The translations under genes and the position numbers were made by a program. 64,000 bases of DNA, from positions 62,001 to 126,000 of the forward strand of contig JAKUDP010000005.1 of the NCBI GenBank assembly GCA_022570795.1. Reading direction: 5' to 3'. The DNA comes from Sphaerulina vaccinii. Lineage: Eukaryota; Ascomycota; Dothideomycetes; Mycosphaerellales; Mycosphaerellaceae. The notes beneath the pieces are model-generated. The model had not been told where the DNA came from. It saw only the letters and a list, made by a program, of their open reading frames with translations, and made no database searches. How positions within the stretch are numbered: position 1 is the first letter of the stretch; each line of letters opens with the position of its first letter. Positions 42,247 to 53,246 of the stretch are shown in pieces.

Positions 42247-45200
42247 CTAATCTACCTGCGCGAACCTCGATTGCCCCCGTAGCTTCTTCCCTCTGTAGAA
42301 GAATAGTATCGCTAGCGTGCTGCAAGTCAGTATGCTGTTGATGGTACCTGGGCTTCTATGCTTGGAAGGACATACGGAACGGCATCATTGCCAGGCTAAT
42401 GAATCTGATCTCTATCGTTAGCTTGCTTGCATACGCAACACGACACCTTCTTGGACATACGCAAGCAGACTAGAGGCCCACTGATATCCCAATCCTACTG
42501 CCAAGTCAGTGACCGCTCTTTCATCACTTGCATGGATCTAGCAGCATACGATTGTACCTGGCATCATCGAGCATCATCAGTATGAGGTGATAAGTTTGTG
42601 GGTCTCTGATACTAACATTTGTATGCCGAATAATGGGAATGCAGCCGCGAATATACTCCTAAGGCCAAGGTCAGATACAGGCGCGCGACGGTAGCCAGGT
42701 TACTACTTGCCTGGCGAACGAGTTTGCCGCGAGTGCAGACGCTGCATAGAGTGGATACTAAAATTGGTGAATTCAGCAGCCATATCAGATTGACATGGAT
42801 TAGAGCATCCTTACAGCTTCCACGAGGAATGTACCACAAGATCGTCAGCACGCTGCAGGTACCTTGCACGTATTCCATACGAGGTACTCACAATATTCCA
42901 GAAACTGGAGATAGCTCGTCAGTCAGGAATAGATCTGCACGACAACACAAATGGTCAAAAACTCACAGCAAAAGATGTTTCCTAGGCCAAAGAGCGCACT
43001 GAAGATGATGGGAACTACAAGCAATGGTTGCTCAGCGTCATGCGCAGGCGAGGTCCTCATAATCGCACCAATTGGGACCTACCAATCCAATGCACGTATG
43101 AGTACGTCCTATTGCAAGAAGGTCAGCAAGGCTGCAGCCGCGCGGCGTATGGCGAAACTCATACGTCCAGCCAAATCCCTGAAGGCACGTTGTTAGCACC
43201 ATACTGCCCTTGCATATCTAGGCGCCTGTCGTGGCAGAACCAGCTGATATCGTGACTTACGAAGAGCGAGATAGGCGTCAGAAGAGCGCCAAGTATGGTC
43301 GGTGGTAACCGGTATTCAGGCTCTGAAACTCCGTCGTTATTCTTCACGAGTCGGGAATCTGTTGAACTCTTAGCTCGGATCCCTATTTGCAGTTCTCCTC
43401 CATTCTCGTCTGGTTAGGCCAGTGCATGGGCTATGAACGTACAATTCTTTCGCCACAGTGGGTCGCAGCTGACTCCTATCAGCATGCCAACCAGGATGCC
43501 CAAGAAGGATAGGCCAGTTTGCCACTGGTTGAAACCGTGGTTGGTGGAGAAAACTAAGGCGAACGACTGATCAAACACGTTAGTGCTCCAGTCAAATATT
43601 GACGAAGACATACTCACGCCAAAGCAGAGATAGAGGACTCCAAGCAGAATCGCGCTAAGCAGACAAAGGTTGAGACACATTTGCTCGAAAAAGAGCAGCT
43701 GGAATGGTCTGATGCACGACCAAAGCACAGTCTTGGAAACCGAGCGATCGAGAATCTCGATGTGCGCCTTGTACTAGTTCGACAGTCAATAAATCGCCAT
43801 ATTCGAATCCAGCACAACAACATACACGATCGTCACCTGTAGCAGCCCGAAGCTTGGTTGCTTTGCGTCTGGAGAAGTGTCAGCACTCACTTGCACAACG
43901 CAGAATGAGACAGCGCTGGACTCAGTTGGGGCCAAACCTTAGAAGCACAGGAGAGTAGGTCTCAGGGACAAACGCAATGATTCTGGTTATATCAGCAGAC
44001 TTTCACTGATCAGGACTCGATGCTTACTCACAACAGCCACTGGATACTGGCCCAGATCAGGAGAACGTAGAACGTCCAACGCCAGTTCGTGAACTGGTCT
44101 ACGCATGATATCAGTCCGGCTCCAATGCATTTGAGCATATGAGCAAGCTTCACACGACTCACTGATGAAGCCTATAACACAGTTAGCTTACGCTCCCCTG
44201 AATGTCAGCGCCGTATCTTTACTCACCTCCAATCACGGGACCTAGCTCTGGGCCCACGAACGGAGAAGCCGTGTAGACCATCATCTAGACATGTCAGTCT
44301 ATCACGCTCTTGCCACGCCGGAATTCATCTCTGAAGCCATGTCAAGGACCTCCTGAATATGTACTCACCGGCGCTGAGAGTTTCTCACGACGAAACATAT
44401 CGCCGACCTACAACGACCTCGTTTAGCATACCATCTTGCCCATGGCACGGAAGGCTGGACTGACCGTGCCACCAGCCACACTCAAGAAGGCAGAGCCTGC
44501 AAGGCCATCCTACCGGCAAACATCAGCCAGAAACTCTATCCCAGGTTGCACGACACACCACCTACGAAGAGACGCGCAATAAGCATAGTAGCTATATTGT
44601 TCGCAAGAGCACATGGAATGAGCCAAATCACGAACATCGCAAAGGCGCCGATATACACGTTCCTCCTACCGTAGAACTCGCTCAATGGACTACACACTCG
44701 AACAATCAGTAACAAGGCCTTTCAACGATAATGCCATCAATACATACCTCAAAAACATGGGACCTAATCCTAGCCTAGTAATTTTATCAATCATCAACAA
44801 CAATCCGGTCGACTTGACTTGAATACATACCCCAACACATAGGTCGTCAATCCCACAGTAGCCACTAACTGACTAACATGAAACTCGCTCTCCAGTTGTC
44901 TATAAGTGCTCGTATACATAGCACTAGCACAAGTAACACACATACTGCTCCCTGCTACTATGAATACTATGATCCACTTTTTAGCTTCTGGGAGGTTCTT
45001 TGGGTTGTAGGGATCGTCTTCTCCGTCGAAGCGGACTTCGAAGGGATCCTTTTCGGTGGTATCGTGCTTCTCCGTAGTTCCAGAGTCATTATTGTCTTCG
45101 TCTTCCAGAGTGTGATGGCCGTAACCATCTGCTAGATGGGAATGATGGGAGCGAGCTGATGAACGGCTGCGGGCGGCGTGCAATCGAAGTTCATTGTCAT

Positions 45201-45300
45201 GGTCGTTGTTCTTCTTTCGAGGTTGACGAATGATACTTCTTGGGTCGCGGTCGTCTTCGTCTTCTTCATGTCGGTCTTCTTCTATTGCTTCGCTCGCCAT
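42247..45300 (-). CDS. MFS drug/polyamine transporter (DHA1), about 20 exons
   Basis: Phase-consistent exons from the ATG: 44831-45300, 44748-44774, 44566-44689, 44465-44509, 44369-44407, 44227-44284, 44163-44171 (9 nt), 44032-44098, 43938-43982, 43826-43868, 43618-43773, 43443-43566, 43261-43358, 43165-43178, 43083-43108 and 42967-43014. Below 42967 the exons are less certain: YPLYAASALAANSFAR ends in a GC donor (GCAAGT), then come SIFAAAFPLFGIQM, LGYQWASSLLAFISLAMMPFP and LAILFFYRGKKLRG to the TAG at 42247-42249. A one-base shift is needed near 42290. Family marks are the acidic N-terminus, NPKNLPEAKKW, PLSEFYGRRN, DGLAGSAFLSVAGGTVGDMF, ASPFVGPELGPVIGGF and NWRWTFY. It belongs to DHA1 (Tpo/Flu1-like) exporters. 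The intron density is far above its neighbours. Confidence 0.78.
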
Positions 45301-45877
45301 TGTTTCGAATTAGACTACTGCTATAAGAGCAGTGGGTAGGTCTTGGGCAGTATACAGTATATGGAGTGGATGCTTGATCGCAAAGACGAATGATAAGGAA
45401 GGAATGGAGATAATGATATAACACTGTTCACGCGAAGTGCTTCATTTGTGATGGCGAACGACGGGGACCGCGCTATCGTCTAACGTCACCGATGCCGCTC
45501 GGCCGGCCAAGCCGCTCGCGAGGCAGATCATCTTCATCTCAAAGCTTGTTAAATGAGCTTACTTTCACATGTCGGATCTCCTTCGGAGAATGTGAGTCTT
45601 GTCCTCCTTGAGGTGAAGTAATTAACGGAGTGTCGCTTCGTGACCACTTGCGATGCTTAGAAAGCACCACTCCCAGGAGACTGGCAGCAGTCTACTCTGA
45701 TACGGTGTGTGATCGGATAGAGCGGGCGCGACGGATGTACGTTCTTGAATGCGAAAAGATCAGTGTTACAGTCCTGCTCGTCGCATAGTTGAGTCAACAT
45801 CACGCCCTGCTGCTTTGGCAAGTGCGAGGGAGCTCGAGGAATCATCCCTCGTTTGCTTCAAGGTACCAACCTTTCGT
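45301..45877. other. Intergenic: DHA1 upstream region and URN1 3' side
   Basis: 577 bp; no supported feature beyond the DHA1 promoter, which must lie here. Confidence 0.4.
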
Positions 45878-47542
45878 CTACGAGTACTGCGGTCGACGGT
45901 TCACGGCTATGGCTTGCTGTAATTCGCGTTCTCCTTCACGAAGGTCTCGTCTTGCGCGCATCTCTTCTTTCTCCTGACGCCTGCGCTCTTCGCCTACCTT
46001 TGCCTCACGATCAGCCAGAGCTCGCTCGCGTCTTCTTCTATCGTCCGCCTTCTTGTCTGCTAGCATCCTTTCTTCCTCTGTATTGCTATCGGCATTCGGC
46101 GCGCCAGGTAGGCTTGCAATGTGCGCTACTATGAGCGGGTCCCTGACTTTGGAAGGCAGACTGATGTAGTGGATGTGCGAGATGACTTGTTCTGGGAGCG
46201 AGTCGAGGGTCGTGGAGGAGTTGAGCGAGCTCAAGGGTACGCTCCTCAACAGAGAGTACAGATCTGCTCGAAGTGTCGTCTCTGAAAGCTTGGTCCTGGC
46301 AATATGATCCCGGTAAAGCTTTTCTCGATCCTTGTCGCTGAGCTTACGGTCGTTCATTTCTGCCTCACGCTTGTACTTCCGCTTGAATTCAGGCCAATAC
46401 AGTCTGGAGCTGGCCTTTTCTTGTAAGAATGCGAGATATGGTATCTTCGGGTTCGACTTGTGCATAGTAGCGCGCTCCGCGTGGATTTGCGCGGCCTTGT
46501 CCTTTGCCCATGCATCAAAGGCCTCGCGTCGTGACTTCATGTTCGGCAAGACAGTATATCGATCGTCGTGTAGTATGCTATTGGGGGATTCATCTGCGAT
46601 GATCCTGTCCCATGGTGTGAAAGGACTGATTCGGTAATCGTCCAGCAAGTCGCGGAAAAGATTGGTTGCATCTTCATCGCTCAAGCCCAAGCCTTCGGCA
46701 CCCTCTTCCCAGCCGTCTTCTGGCTCTTCGCCATACTCGCCCTCGTCTAGCCCATAGTCTTCGCCCATAGCAGCCAATTGGTATGCAATGTCGTCTTCGC
46801 CGAACTCGACAGGTGCGTCAGGCTGCTGTTCTTCTGACTCTGGTGGCGGTTGGTTTGTGTCTTCTGGAACCTCCGCAGTCTCTTTGCCAGGTTCACCATC
46901 ATCTTCTCCTTCCGAGTCTGTTACCTCAACCTCTTCGTATGAACCATCACTGTCATAGCCATACGTTGTGGTCGGTTCAGGTGCAGGTTTTGTAAGTGCA
47001 GATCCGGTCGCATCATCCTCAGCCTGGGCAGCCAGCTCGGCCATTAGTGCAGCCTCGTCTTCACGCTGCAAGCTCACACTTCTTCGACGACGAGCTGATG
47101 CAGCCCCGTTCGTGTCCCCTGTATCTTTAGAGACTGGTGGAGGAGGTCGCATCTCCTGAAGCTGCTGCTCAGCCCAGGCAGCATTCTCGGCCTTCTCCTT
47201 CTGCTCCTTCTCATACTGCTCGAACTCGAGCACAGCCTGGAAGACATTGGGAGGAATGCGCCAGAGACTTTCTTTGGTCTCGGTATTGTGCACGAAGCGT
47301 CTTTTCAGTTTCGTCCTGACCAATATCCATGGTTCACAGCCTGGAAGAGCGTGCTTGGACTTGGGCCGATCTTGTCGCTGGTCTCGAAAAGGCTGTCTCT
47401 GTCGATGCGGTGCTGAACTTTCTTGCGCAGGCTGCTGCTGCTGATGATGTTGCTGCTGCTCTTCAACACCCAAAGACACATAGTTGTCTTGGGCTGCGAA
47501 TGTCCGTTGTCGCTTGTTAGGCGACTCCATCACGATTGTCAT
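45878..47542 (-). CDS. URN1: Urn1-like pre-mRNA splicing factor (WW plus FF domain)
   Basis: 554 residues from ATG 47542 (MTIVMESPNKRQRT); a second ATG 12 bases downstream is equally possible. After a Gln/His-rich N-terminus, residues about 65-100 form a WW-like domain (EPWILVRTKLKRRFVHNTET, SLWRIPP). A long acidic middle follows, then an FF domain at about 290-350 (ATNLFRDLLDDYRISPFTPW, ILHDDRYTVLPNMKSRREAF) and a charged helical region. It ends with a Lys/Glu/Arg coiled coil (about 490-545). This is the layout of yeast Urn1, a spliceosome-associated protein. The assignment rests on domain order. Confidence 0.85.
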   Translation of the reverse strand: MTIVMESPNKRQRTFAAQDNYVSLGVEEQQQHHQQQQPAQESSAPHRQRQPFRDQRQDRPKSKHALPGCEPWILVRTKLKRRFVHNTETKESLWRIPPNVFQAVLEFEQYEKEQKEKAENAAWAEQQLQEMRPPPPVSKDTGDTNGAASARRRRSVSLQREDEAALMAELAAQAEDDATGSALTKPAPEPTTTYGYDSDGSYEEVEVTDSEGEDDGEPGKETAEVPEDTNQPPPESEEQQPDAPVEFGEDDIAYQLAAMGEDYGLDEGEYGEEPEDGWEEGAEGLGLSDEDATNLFRDLLDDYRISPFTPWDRIIADESPNSILHDDRYTVLPNMKSRREAFDAWAKDKAAQIHAERATMHKSNPKIPYLAFLQEKASSRLYWPEFKRKYKREAEMNDRKLSDKDREKLYRDHIARTKLSETTLRADLYSLLRSVPLSSLNSSTTLDSLPEQVISHIHYISLPSKVRDPLIVAHIASLPGAPNADSNTEEERMLADKKADDRRRRERALADREAKVGEERRRQEKEEMRARRDLREGERELQQAIAVNRRPQYS

Positions 47543-47772
47543 GGGAGTATAGAAAGCAAAAGTGTAGTGGGAGGAAGAAAGTAGTTCTGGCACTACCTTA
47601 GCGTGAAGTCGATCGCCAACGCGTCAAGCTGTGCCTGCTGGAGCTCTCGACTTCCATCACAGCTTCAACATCAACTGCCAAACACTCAATCAACACTTCG
47701 AACTCGCCTCATACCTACACGCTGTTCTTCTTCTCTATCTCCAGACACTGATCAGACTCTCCACACTCCATC

Positions 47773-48588
47773 ATGTCTCGGCGATACGACAGGTACATCT
47801 CCCACTTCACCTCCATTCTATGACTGCCACTAACGAGAGACTACTCCAGCCGCACGACCATCTTCTCGCCCGAAGGACGTCTCTACCAAGTCGAATATGC
47901 CCTCGAGGCCATCTCGCACGCCGGTACTGCTCTCGGTATCCTCGCCACCGATGGCATCGTACTCGCCGCCGAACGTAAGGTCACTAGCAAGCTGCTCGAG
48001 CAAGACACCAGCGCCGAGAAGCTGTACATCCTCAATGACAACATGATCACCGCCGTTGCAGGAATGACCGCCGATGCCAACATCCTCATCAACTATGCGC
48101 GCCAGGCTGCCCAGCGCTACCTCCTCACATACAACGCCGACATTCCCTGCGAACAGCTTGTGCGCCGTTTGTGTGATCTCAAGCAGGGCTACACGCAGCA
48201 CGGTGGACTGCGTCCCTTCGGTGTCTCCTTCATCTACGCTGGCTGGGACAACCAGCGCCAGTTCCAGCTCTACCAGTCAAACCCTAGCGGCAACTACACA
48301 GGGTGGAAGGCTACCAGTGTCGGCTCAAATAGCGCGAGTGCGCAATCGCTGCTCAAGCAAGACTACAACGAGGAATGCAACCTGAAGCAGGCTTGCGAGT
48401 TGGCTGTCAAGGTGTTATCAAAGACCATGGACAGCACTAAGCTATCGAGCGAGAAGATTGAGTTCGCCACGGTTGGACGAACAGAGAAGGGCACCATCTA
48501 CCACAAGCTGTGGTCGGCGGAGGAGATTGACTCACTACTGAAAGAGCACGGATTGGGGAAAGCAGCCAGCGATGAGCCAGCGGCATAG
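47773..48588 (+). CDS. PRE9: 20S proteasome subunit alpha 3 (PRE9/PSMA4)
   Basis: Exons 47773-47792 and 47850-48588 (57-bp intron) give 252 residues. The alpha-type N-terminal signature SRRYDSRTTIFSPEGRLYQ, VEYALEAISHAGTALGI is intact, followed by GIVLAAERKVTSKLLEQDTS, the alpha3-type stretch. Also seen are AGMTADANILINYAR, GYTQHGGLRPFGVSFIYAGW and an acidic/Ala-rich tail. It forms part of the outer, non-catalytic alpha ring of the 20S proteasome in cytosol and nucleus. The 20-nt first exon ending inside the Ser-Arg codons is usual for these genes in filamentous fungi. Confidence 0.93.
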
Positions 48589-48881
48589 GCCTACAATGAT
48601 AATGACGGACAGATGATGGATGTACAATAGCAGCATCAGTGCGGCGGGCATGCTGCATCCTTGAGGATAGAAAGAGCATGGGCCACAAACTTCCATTGCC
48701 GGCAAACTCGCTGTATCAAGATGCGGGAAGCCACATGTGAGAACATGGTCTTCGTGTGTGAAACAAACCTCACACTGAATGAACTGAGAGCTCACATATG
48801 CAACTTCACATCACGATTTCTCATCAATAGTCGCTTTTCTTGCTCCTCACTTCTAACTTGCAACACTAACACACACCGTCA

Positions 48882-50054
48882 ATGATGGCTCCCAGCAAAG
48901 AAGCTTCAACGACGCGCAACGAAGTCGATCTCAACTCCGCACGAGCGACACGAACTCCCAAGATCACATTCAAGCCATGGAAAACGGTTCCATCGCCCAT
49001 CGTGGCATTCAACTGCTTGAACGCAGTTTCAACCTGCATGATAATCAAGAAATGGCTCATCACAGACATCGAAGCTCGCATCCCAGGAAGTAAAGAGTTC
49101 GTCCGCTTGGACTGCTTAGAACTCGACAAGATCCCTCAAATGACCCAAGGTAAGCTCCTCATGCTTGAAGACGTGGCCGCCATGAACGGCAGCACCTCGG
49201 TGGGTATCTTCGGTCTCTTCATACCAAGAGATCAGCGAGTACGTTGGTTCTACTCTATTTGTTCATTAGCAAGCGTTCTGTTACAGCTCGAAGATTTTGG
49301 TATGATAAGTATTGCGAGAGTATGGGAGCCAGACACGAAGAAACATGGAAGACTGTATACTTTTGCGGAGGAGGCGTTTAAGCAAGCGACGACTTTTCCA
49401 GAACATCCAGACTATCTGAATGCGATGAGTGTTACGGATTATGCCCCGGTGAGTATCATATTGTCTTTTTCCTGCCTCAAGAAGAGGTGACTGACACTGC
49501 GCGCAGGAGATCCATGAGCCAGAGAAAGCCCTTTCTCGCATCCTCTGTCAGGATCTTCTCAATCTTCACAAAGATGGCTTGGATCTTGAGGACGATCGAT
49601 ATCTGCTCCATCTGCACGACAGCGAACGACACATCGCGTCGATCGTCGAGTTGCATTGCGCCGAGTACCTATTGGTCAAGAGGTCATTCTTCAAGGATTT
49701 CTATACTGTAAGCACTATCCTTGATCTTCTTACCAGAAACACCGATACTAATGGTTCTGACTATAGGAAGTCTATCGATCGAGTAAGAAGGTCGAAGATG
49801 GCCAGAGGGTAAGGACGGATCACGCACATCAGAAGTATCTAGAAGACGTGTATGAGTGGACCGCTACCAGGGCTAAGAAGCTCATCACGGGTTGGAGAAC
49901 TTTGGGACTGTTGGAGGAGAAAGAGTTCTTGAAGTGGACGAGGAAGGGAGGTATGCTTGCGTGTGAAGAGTACGAGGGCGAGGAGGAGGAGGAGAAGGAT
50001 GAAGAGCAGGAGGAGGTTGACTCTGGTGTTGACGCAGACTTTGACGTAGAGTAG
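48882..50054 (+). CDS. Unknown protein with acidic C-terminus
   Basis: By phase, exons 48882-49238, 49287-49448, 49507-49707 and 49767-50054 give 335 residues. The first intron (48 bp, GTACGT to ACAG) is in frame and stop-free, so it may instead be retained. I recognise no domain. Features: a basic/Thr-rich N-terminus, a mixed hydrophobic middle (VAFNCLNAVSTCMIIKKWL; LLMLEDVAAMNGSTSVGIFG), predicted helices (SRILCQDLLNLHKDGLDLED; HIASIVELHCAEYLLVKRSF), a KKLITGWRTLGLLEEKEFLK helix and a Glu/Asp-rich last 35 residues. There is no signal peptide and no clear membrane span. Start choice between two adjacent ATGs is arbitrary. Coding is supported by the consistent splice sites and even codon use. 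Confidence 0.65.
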
Positions 50055-50733
50055 GCTTGCGATCTGTTCGCATCCCGGCTACCATAGGTCGTCCATTGAT
50101 TGTTTTCGAATCGGACTGTGAAAATGGTGCCATCAAGGTCCGCATGTCTTGACCCTTTTCGCTGGCTGGGTCATCGCTTGTCCTCGCATGGCGTTGTGTG
50201 ATCTCTGAGGTGTGTCAGAAAGAATTGTCAAAGCATGCACTCTGGTGAGAGGGAGAGGAGGGAGTGAAGTTGGAGAAAGAGAGTTTCAACGGCGACATCG
50301 GCCCCGATTGGCGCGATCATCTGTCACAAGCATCACCAAGGTCACGCTCGCGATTACCTTGCCTTTGCCTGCACCACATTACTACTGCTTGCTGTTACTC
50401 CTCGCTCCTACTGACTATCGATACCTAGCACAGCTTCCAAACTACTCAGCAACGCCTTCAAATCGCCCTTGACCGCACGCCTTGTCGACCGATTCCTTCA
50501 ATACTCCGATAAGAACAAAGCCGCCTGAATCAAGTGACCCCATTGCGTACCACTTGACGTGATCACTCTGTGCCATCGAGCTTCTGCACTTCTGCGCTGC
50601 CACGACATCCCCTGAATAGCCGTATTGACTGAGAGTCAACGGGAAAATATATCACAGATCTCACATCTGATTCACGAGCTCGACTGGAAACAACACTACT
50701 AGGCACAAGGGGAGGTTGAAGAGAGGCGGCAAG
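50055..50733. other. Intergenic region upstream of UBC8
   Basis: 679 bp with no supported gene; pyrimidine-rich around 50340-50480. Confidence 0.4.
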
Positions 50734-51622
50734 ATGAGTAGTCCTAAACGCAGGATCGAGACAGATGTACGGAGAGAGGGCTTTCGGACAAGGCAGAACT
50801 CATGCTGATCACAAGTAGGTCATGAAAATGCTCATGAGTGACTATGAAGTTACCCTAGTAAATGATAATAGTGAGTGCCCGGGCTTTTGCTTCTTTGTGC
50901 TACATCTGACTTCGATGCTGACTGACCTGTTCTGGCAGTGTTCGTCAACTTTACACCCAAGGTCAATATCCTCGAGATCCAACGACTAACAAGGTCCTAG
51001 GCAAGAGTTCTATGTGCGCTTCAAGGGGCCCGAAGAGAGTACGTTCGCCTGTGCGCCATGCGTCTACCTACGCTGACGACCGGCATAGCACCCTTTGTTG
51101 GCGGACACTGGAAGATCCACGTAGAGCTACCAGACCAGTACCCTTACAAGAGCCCTAGCATTGGCTTTGTGAATCGAATATTCCATCCAAACATCGATGA
51201 ACTGTAAGAAGAGCACCTTGTTTCTGCGTGTACGTGATTCTGACTGTTCACAGATCAGGCAGTGTGTGTCTCGATGTCATCAACCAGACCTGGTCACCAA
51301 TGTACGACATGGTCAACATATTCGAGGTCTTCCTCCCCCAGCTTCTGCGATATCCCAATCCTACGGATCCCCTGAACGGCGAAGCAGCTGCCTTGTTGAT
51401 GAGGGACTCGAAGGGCTACGACGCCAAAGTCAAAGGTCAGCCCAATCGCCCCTTGATCTTGGCGAAACTAACATTCCGATAGAATATGTGACGAAGTACG
51501 CATCTAAAGAAAGCGTAGACGATGCGGGCAACGACTCCAATGACAGCGATTCAATGAGCAGCGTGGGTAGCTTCGATGACGACGAAGACGATGAGCCAGC
51601 AGGAACTATGGATGAGGTATAG
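50734..51622 (+). CDS. UBC8: Ubiquitin-conjugating enzyme E2 Ubc8 (UBE2H-like), one junction unresolved
   Basis: Exons 50734-50766, 50819-50870, 51001/51002-51038, 51089-51203, 51254-51435 and 51483-51622. The start SSPKRRIETDVMKMLMSDYE is diagnostic of Ubc8. The catalytic Cys lies in SGSVCLDVINQTWSPMYDM, and HPN (RIFHPNID) precedes it. A C-terminal acidic tail follows (SVGSFDDDEDDEPAGTMDEV). Ubc8 works with the GID/CTLH E3 ligase, which degrades gluconeogenic enzymes when glucose returns. The junction between NDN and QEFYVRF is off by one base: the expected exon starts CAAGAG at 51002, but the acceptor TAG ends at 51000. A possible small exon (50939-50961, between good splice sites) does not fix the phase. 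A one-base error is likely. Confidence 0.88.
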
Positions 51623-53246
51623 CTCGGCGGCTTGCAGGCGATATCGACAGCCAGGAACGAAATTATGCAATCTAGAATGAGGCTTACGAGTGAGCATATC
51701 TAGAGTGCTGCAATTAACAGACGAATGTCTTTGGCCAGTGTTGGCGAGCATATCCACTGGTCCCAGTAACATGATATGTCTTTCTTCTCATACTGGACCT
51801 CCACGGTAAGGACTTTCCCACGTTACACCGTCCCGGTATATTGATCATATGCGTTGTCGCATGAGAGACCGAGGCATATCCTTGTGTGAGCTTGTACATG
51901 GGTCATCCGGGAGTTCATCGCTTGTCGCGGCTGTCCACTTGCTACTCCTGGCACCAAGAGTGCACTGTTCTCAGCTCAGGCAAGCTTCAATGATGAAGGC
52001 CAAGCCTTGAAGTGATGCGTCTTGTTCTTCCAACGTCGAATGGAACGACGTCGATATCTCTCAACCCTGCCAGCAGGAAAAGTCCGGAGATGATTTTCAC
52101 CATGGAATATGTTTCTCGAACGGTTTCACCGCCGTCGGGAGGATCAACTGTGGCTTACAGCTGGCAGAGATTCGACCAATGATATGGCCTTCTGGAAGAA
52201 GCATCTGAAATTGGTAACACTGTTTCATTCGCCGACGAGCGATACAAGGCTTCGATGTGGCTTGCAGGTCCACGTGGTAAGACGCACACCGGGAAAGGAA
52301 AATGAGTAGGGCAGAAGTGGAGACCTTTTGGGTCATCAATTGCGGAGCAGTCTGTTGGTGGGCTGTATTGTAACTGATACTTACGAATGCGATCGATGAG
52401 GTTGTATGTCGTAGGTATATGATACTGCAGATGAAGTGCCGAGCGGCAATTCCTCGTGTCAAGGACAGAATAGAGATGGGCTGCATACGAAGTAGATGTG
52501 GACTGATCACATGGCTTGGTATATGCCAGGGCGGCGAAGAGGGACATGGCAATCGCCTCTCATCAATGCCAGGACGGAGAGACAGCAACGCGAGAGACTA
52601 GCAGCGATTGATAAGCGCGGCTCAGAAGTGGTCGTATAATCCTATCTTTGCTTGTGTCAAAGGTCGTTGCCACCACGTTGCAGTAGTAGAGGTGGAATCG
52701 TTTACTAGCGGGCGGAGGAGATACACTTTCTCTCGCAATTATCTGTGCCCCTCGTCTGCCACGAATAGCATACTGCTCATCTCGCTGCGAACTGTCCTAT
52801 CCTGCCTTGCCCTGTGCGGCCCATCGAGTGCTACACTGCTGTCCACTACTGTGCTGTGCAGCAACGTGAGCTCTGTCTGAATCGGTTGCAGCTGTCTGTC
52901 TCGGCGAGCTTGATTGGGATCGCGCTTCATCTGGACTCCCAAACGCCTGGAGCGAACACACGCCTGCTACTGTTGTGCAACGCCGTGCACTCCTCGCGAC
53001 ACTGTACCCACTGGCCTCCTCGTGGTCGTGGCTTGTCAGAGCGCTCTGCTGCTCGTCGATTGCGACTCTCGGCGGCGCACGACTCCTGCGAGCGATGACG
53101 CCGTGAGGAGTGGTCGCTGTAGTAGAGTAGTCCACTACACTGAGCTGCAGCTGCAACGCACTTTCCTCTCCGGGGATTATCGATTCCTCGCTCCTTCTTC
53201 GAATCGCCAGCGATCCTCTTCCAGGTGAAGCCTGTTGCGGGCACAG
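51623..53246. other. Long upstream region of the YANK-type kinase
   Basis: 1.6 kb without a supported gene. ORFs on either strand lack family resemblance. The last about 500 bp are CT-rich and probably hold the kinase promoter and leader. Confidence 0.4.

Noticed and set aside
40330..42341. Several 100-165-codon open frames in the AcuK upstream region
   Set aside because: Cys/Ser/Arg/Pro-rich shadow translations of CT-rich DNA with no family likeness.
43410..43442. 33-bp intron in the DHA1 transporter
   Set aside because: Too short; the acceptor at 43359 (84-bp intron) keeps the phase and gives the family-like NYSRLV...SEPEYRLPP reading.
27570..49286. Four stop-free introns of length 3n (CCT5, FMN1, methyltransferase, unknown gene at 49239) as a sign of regulated retention
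   Set aside because: With about 50 short introns, several 3n and stop-free ones are expected by chance; family alignments favour removal in the first three.
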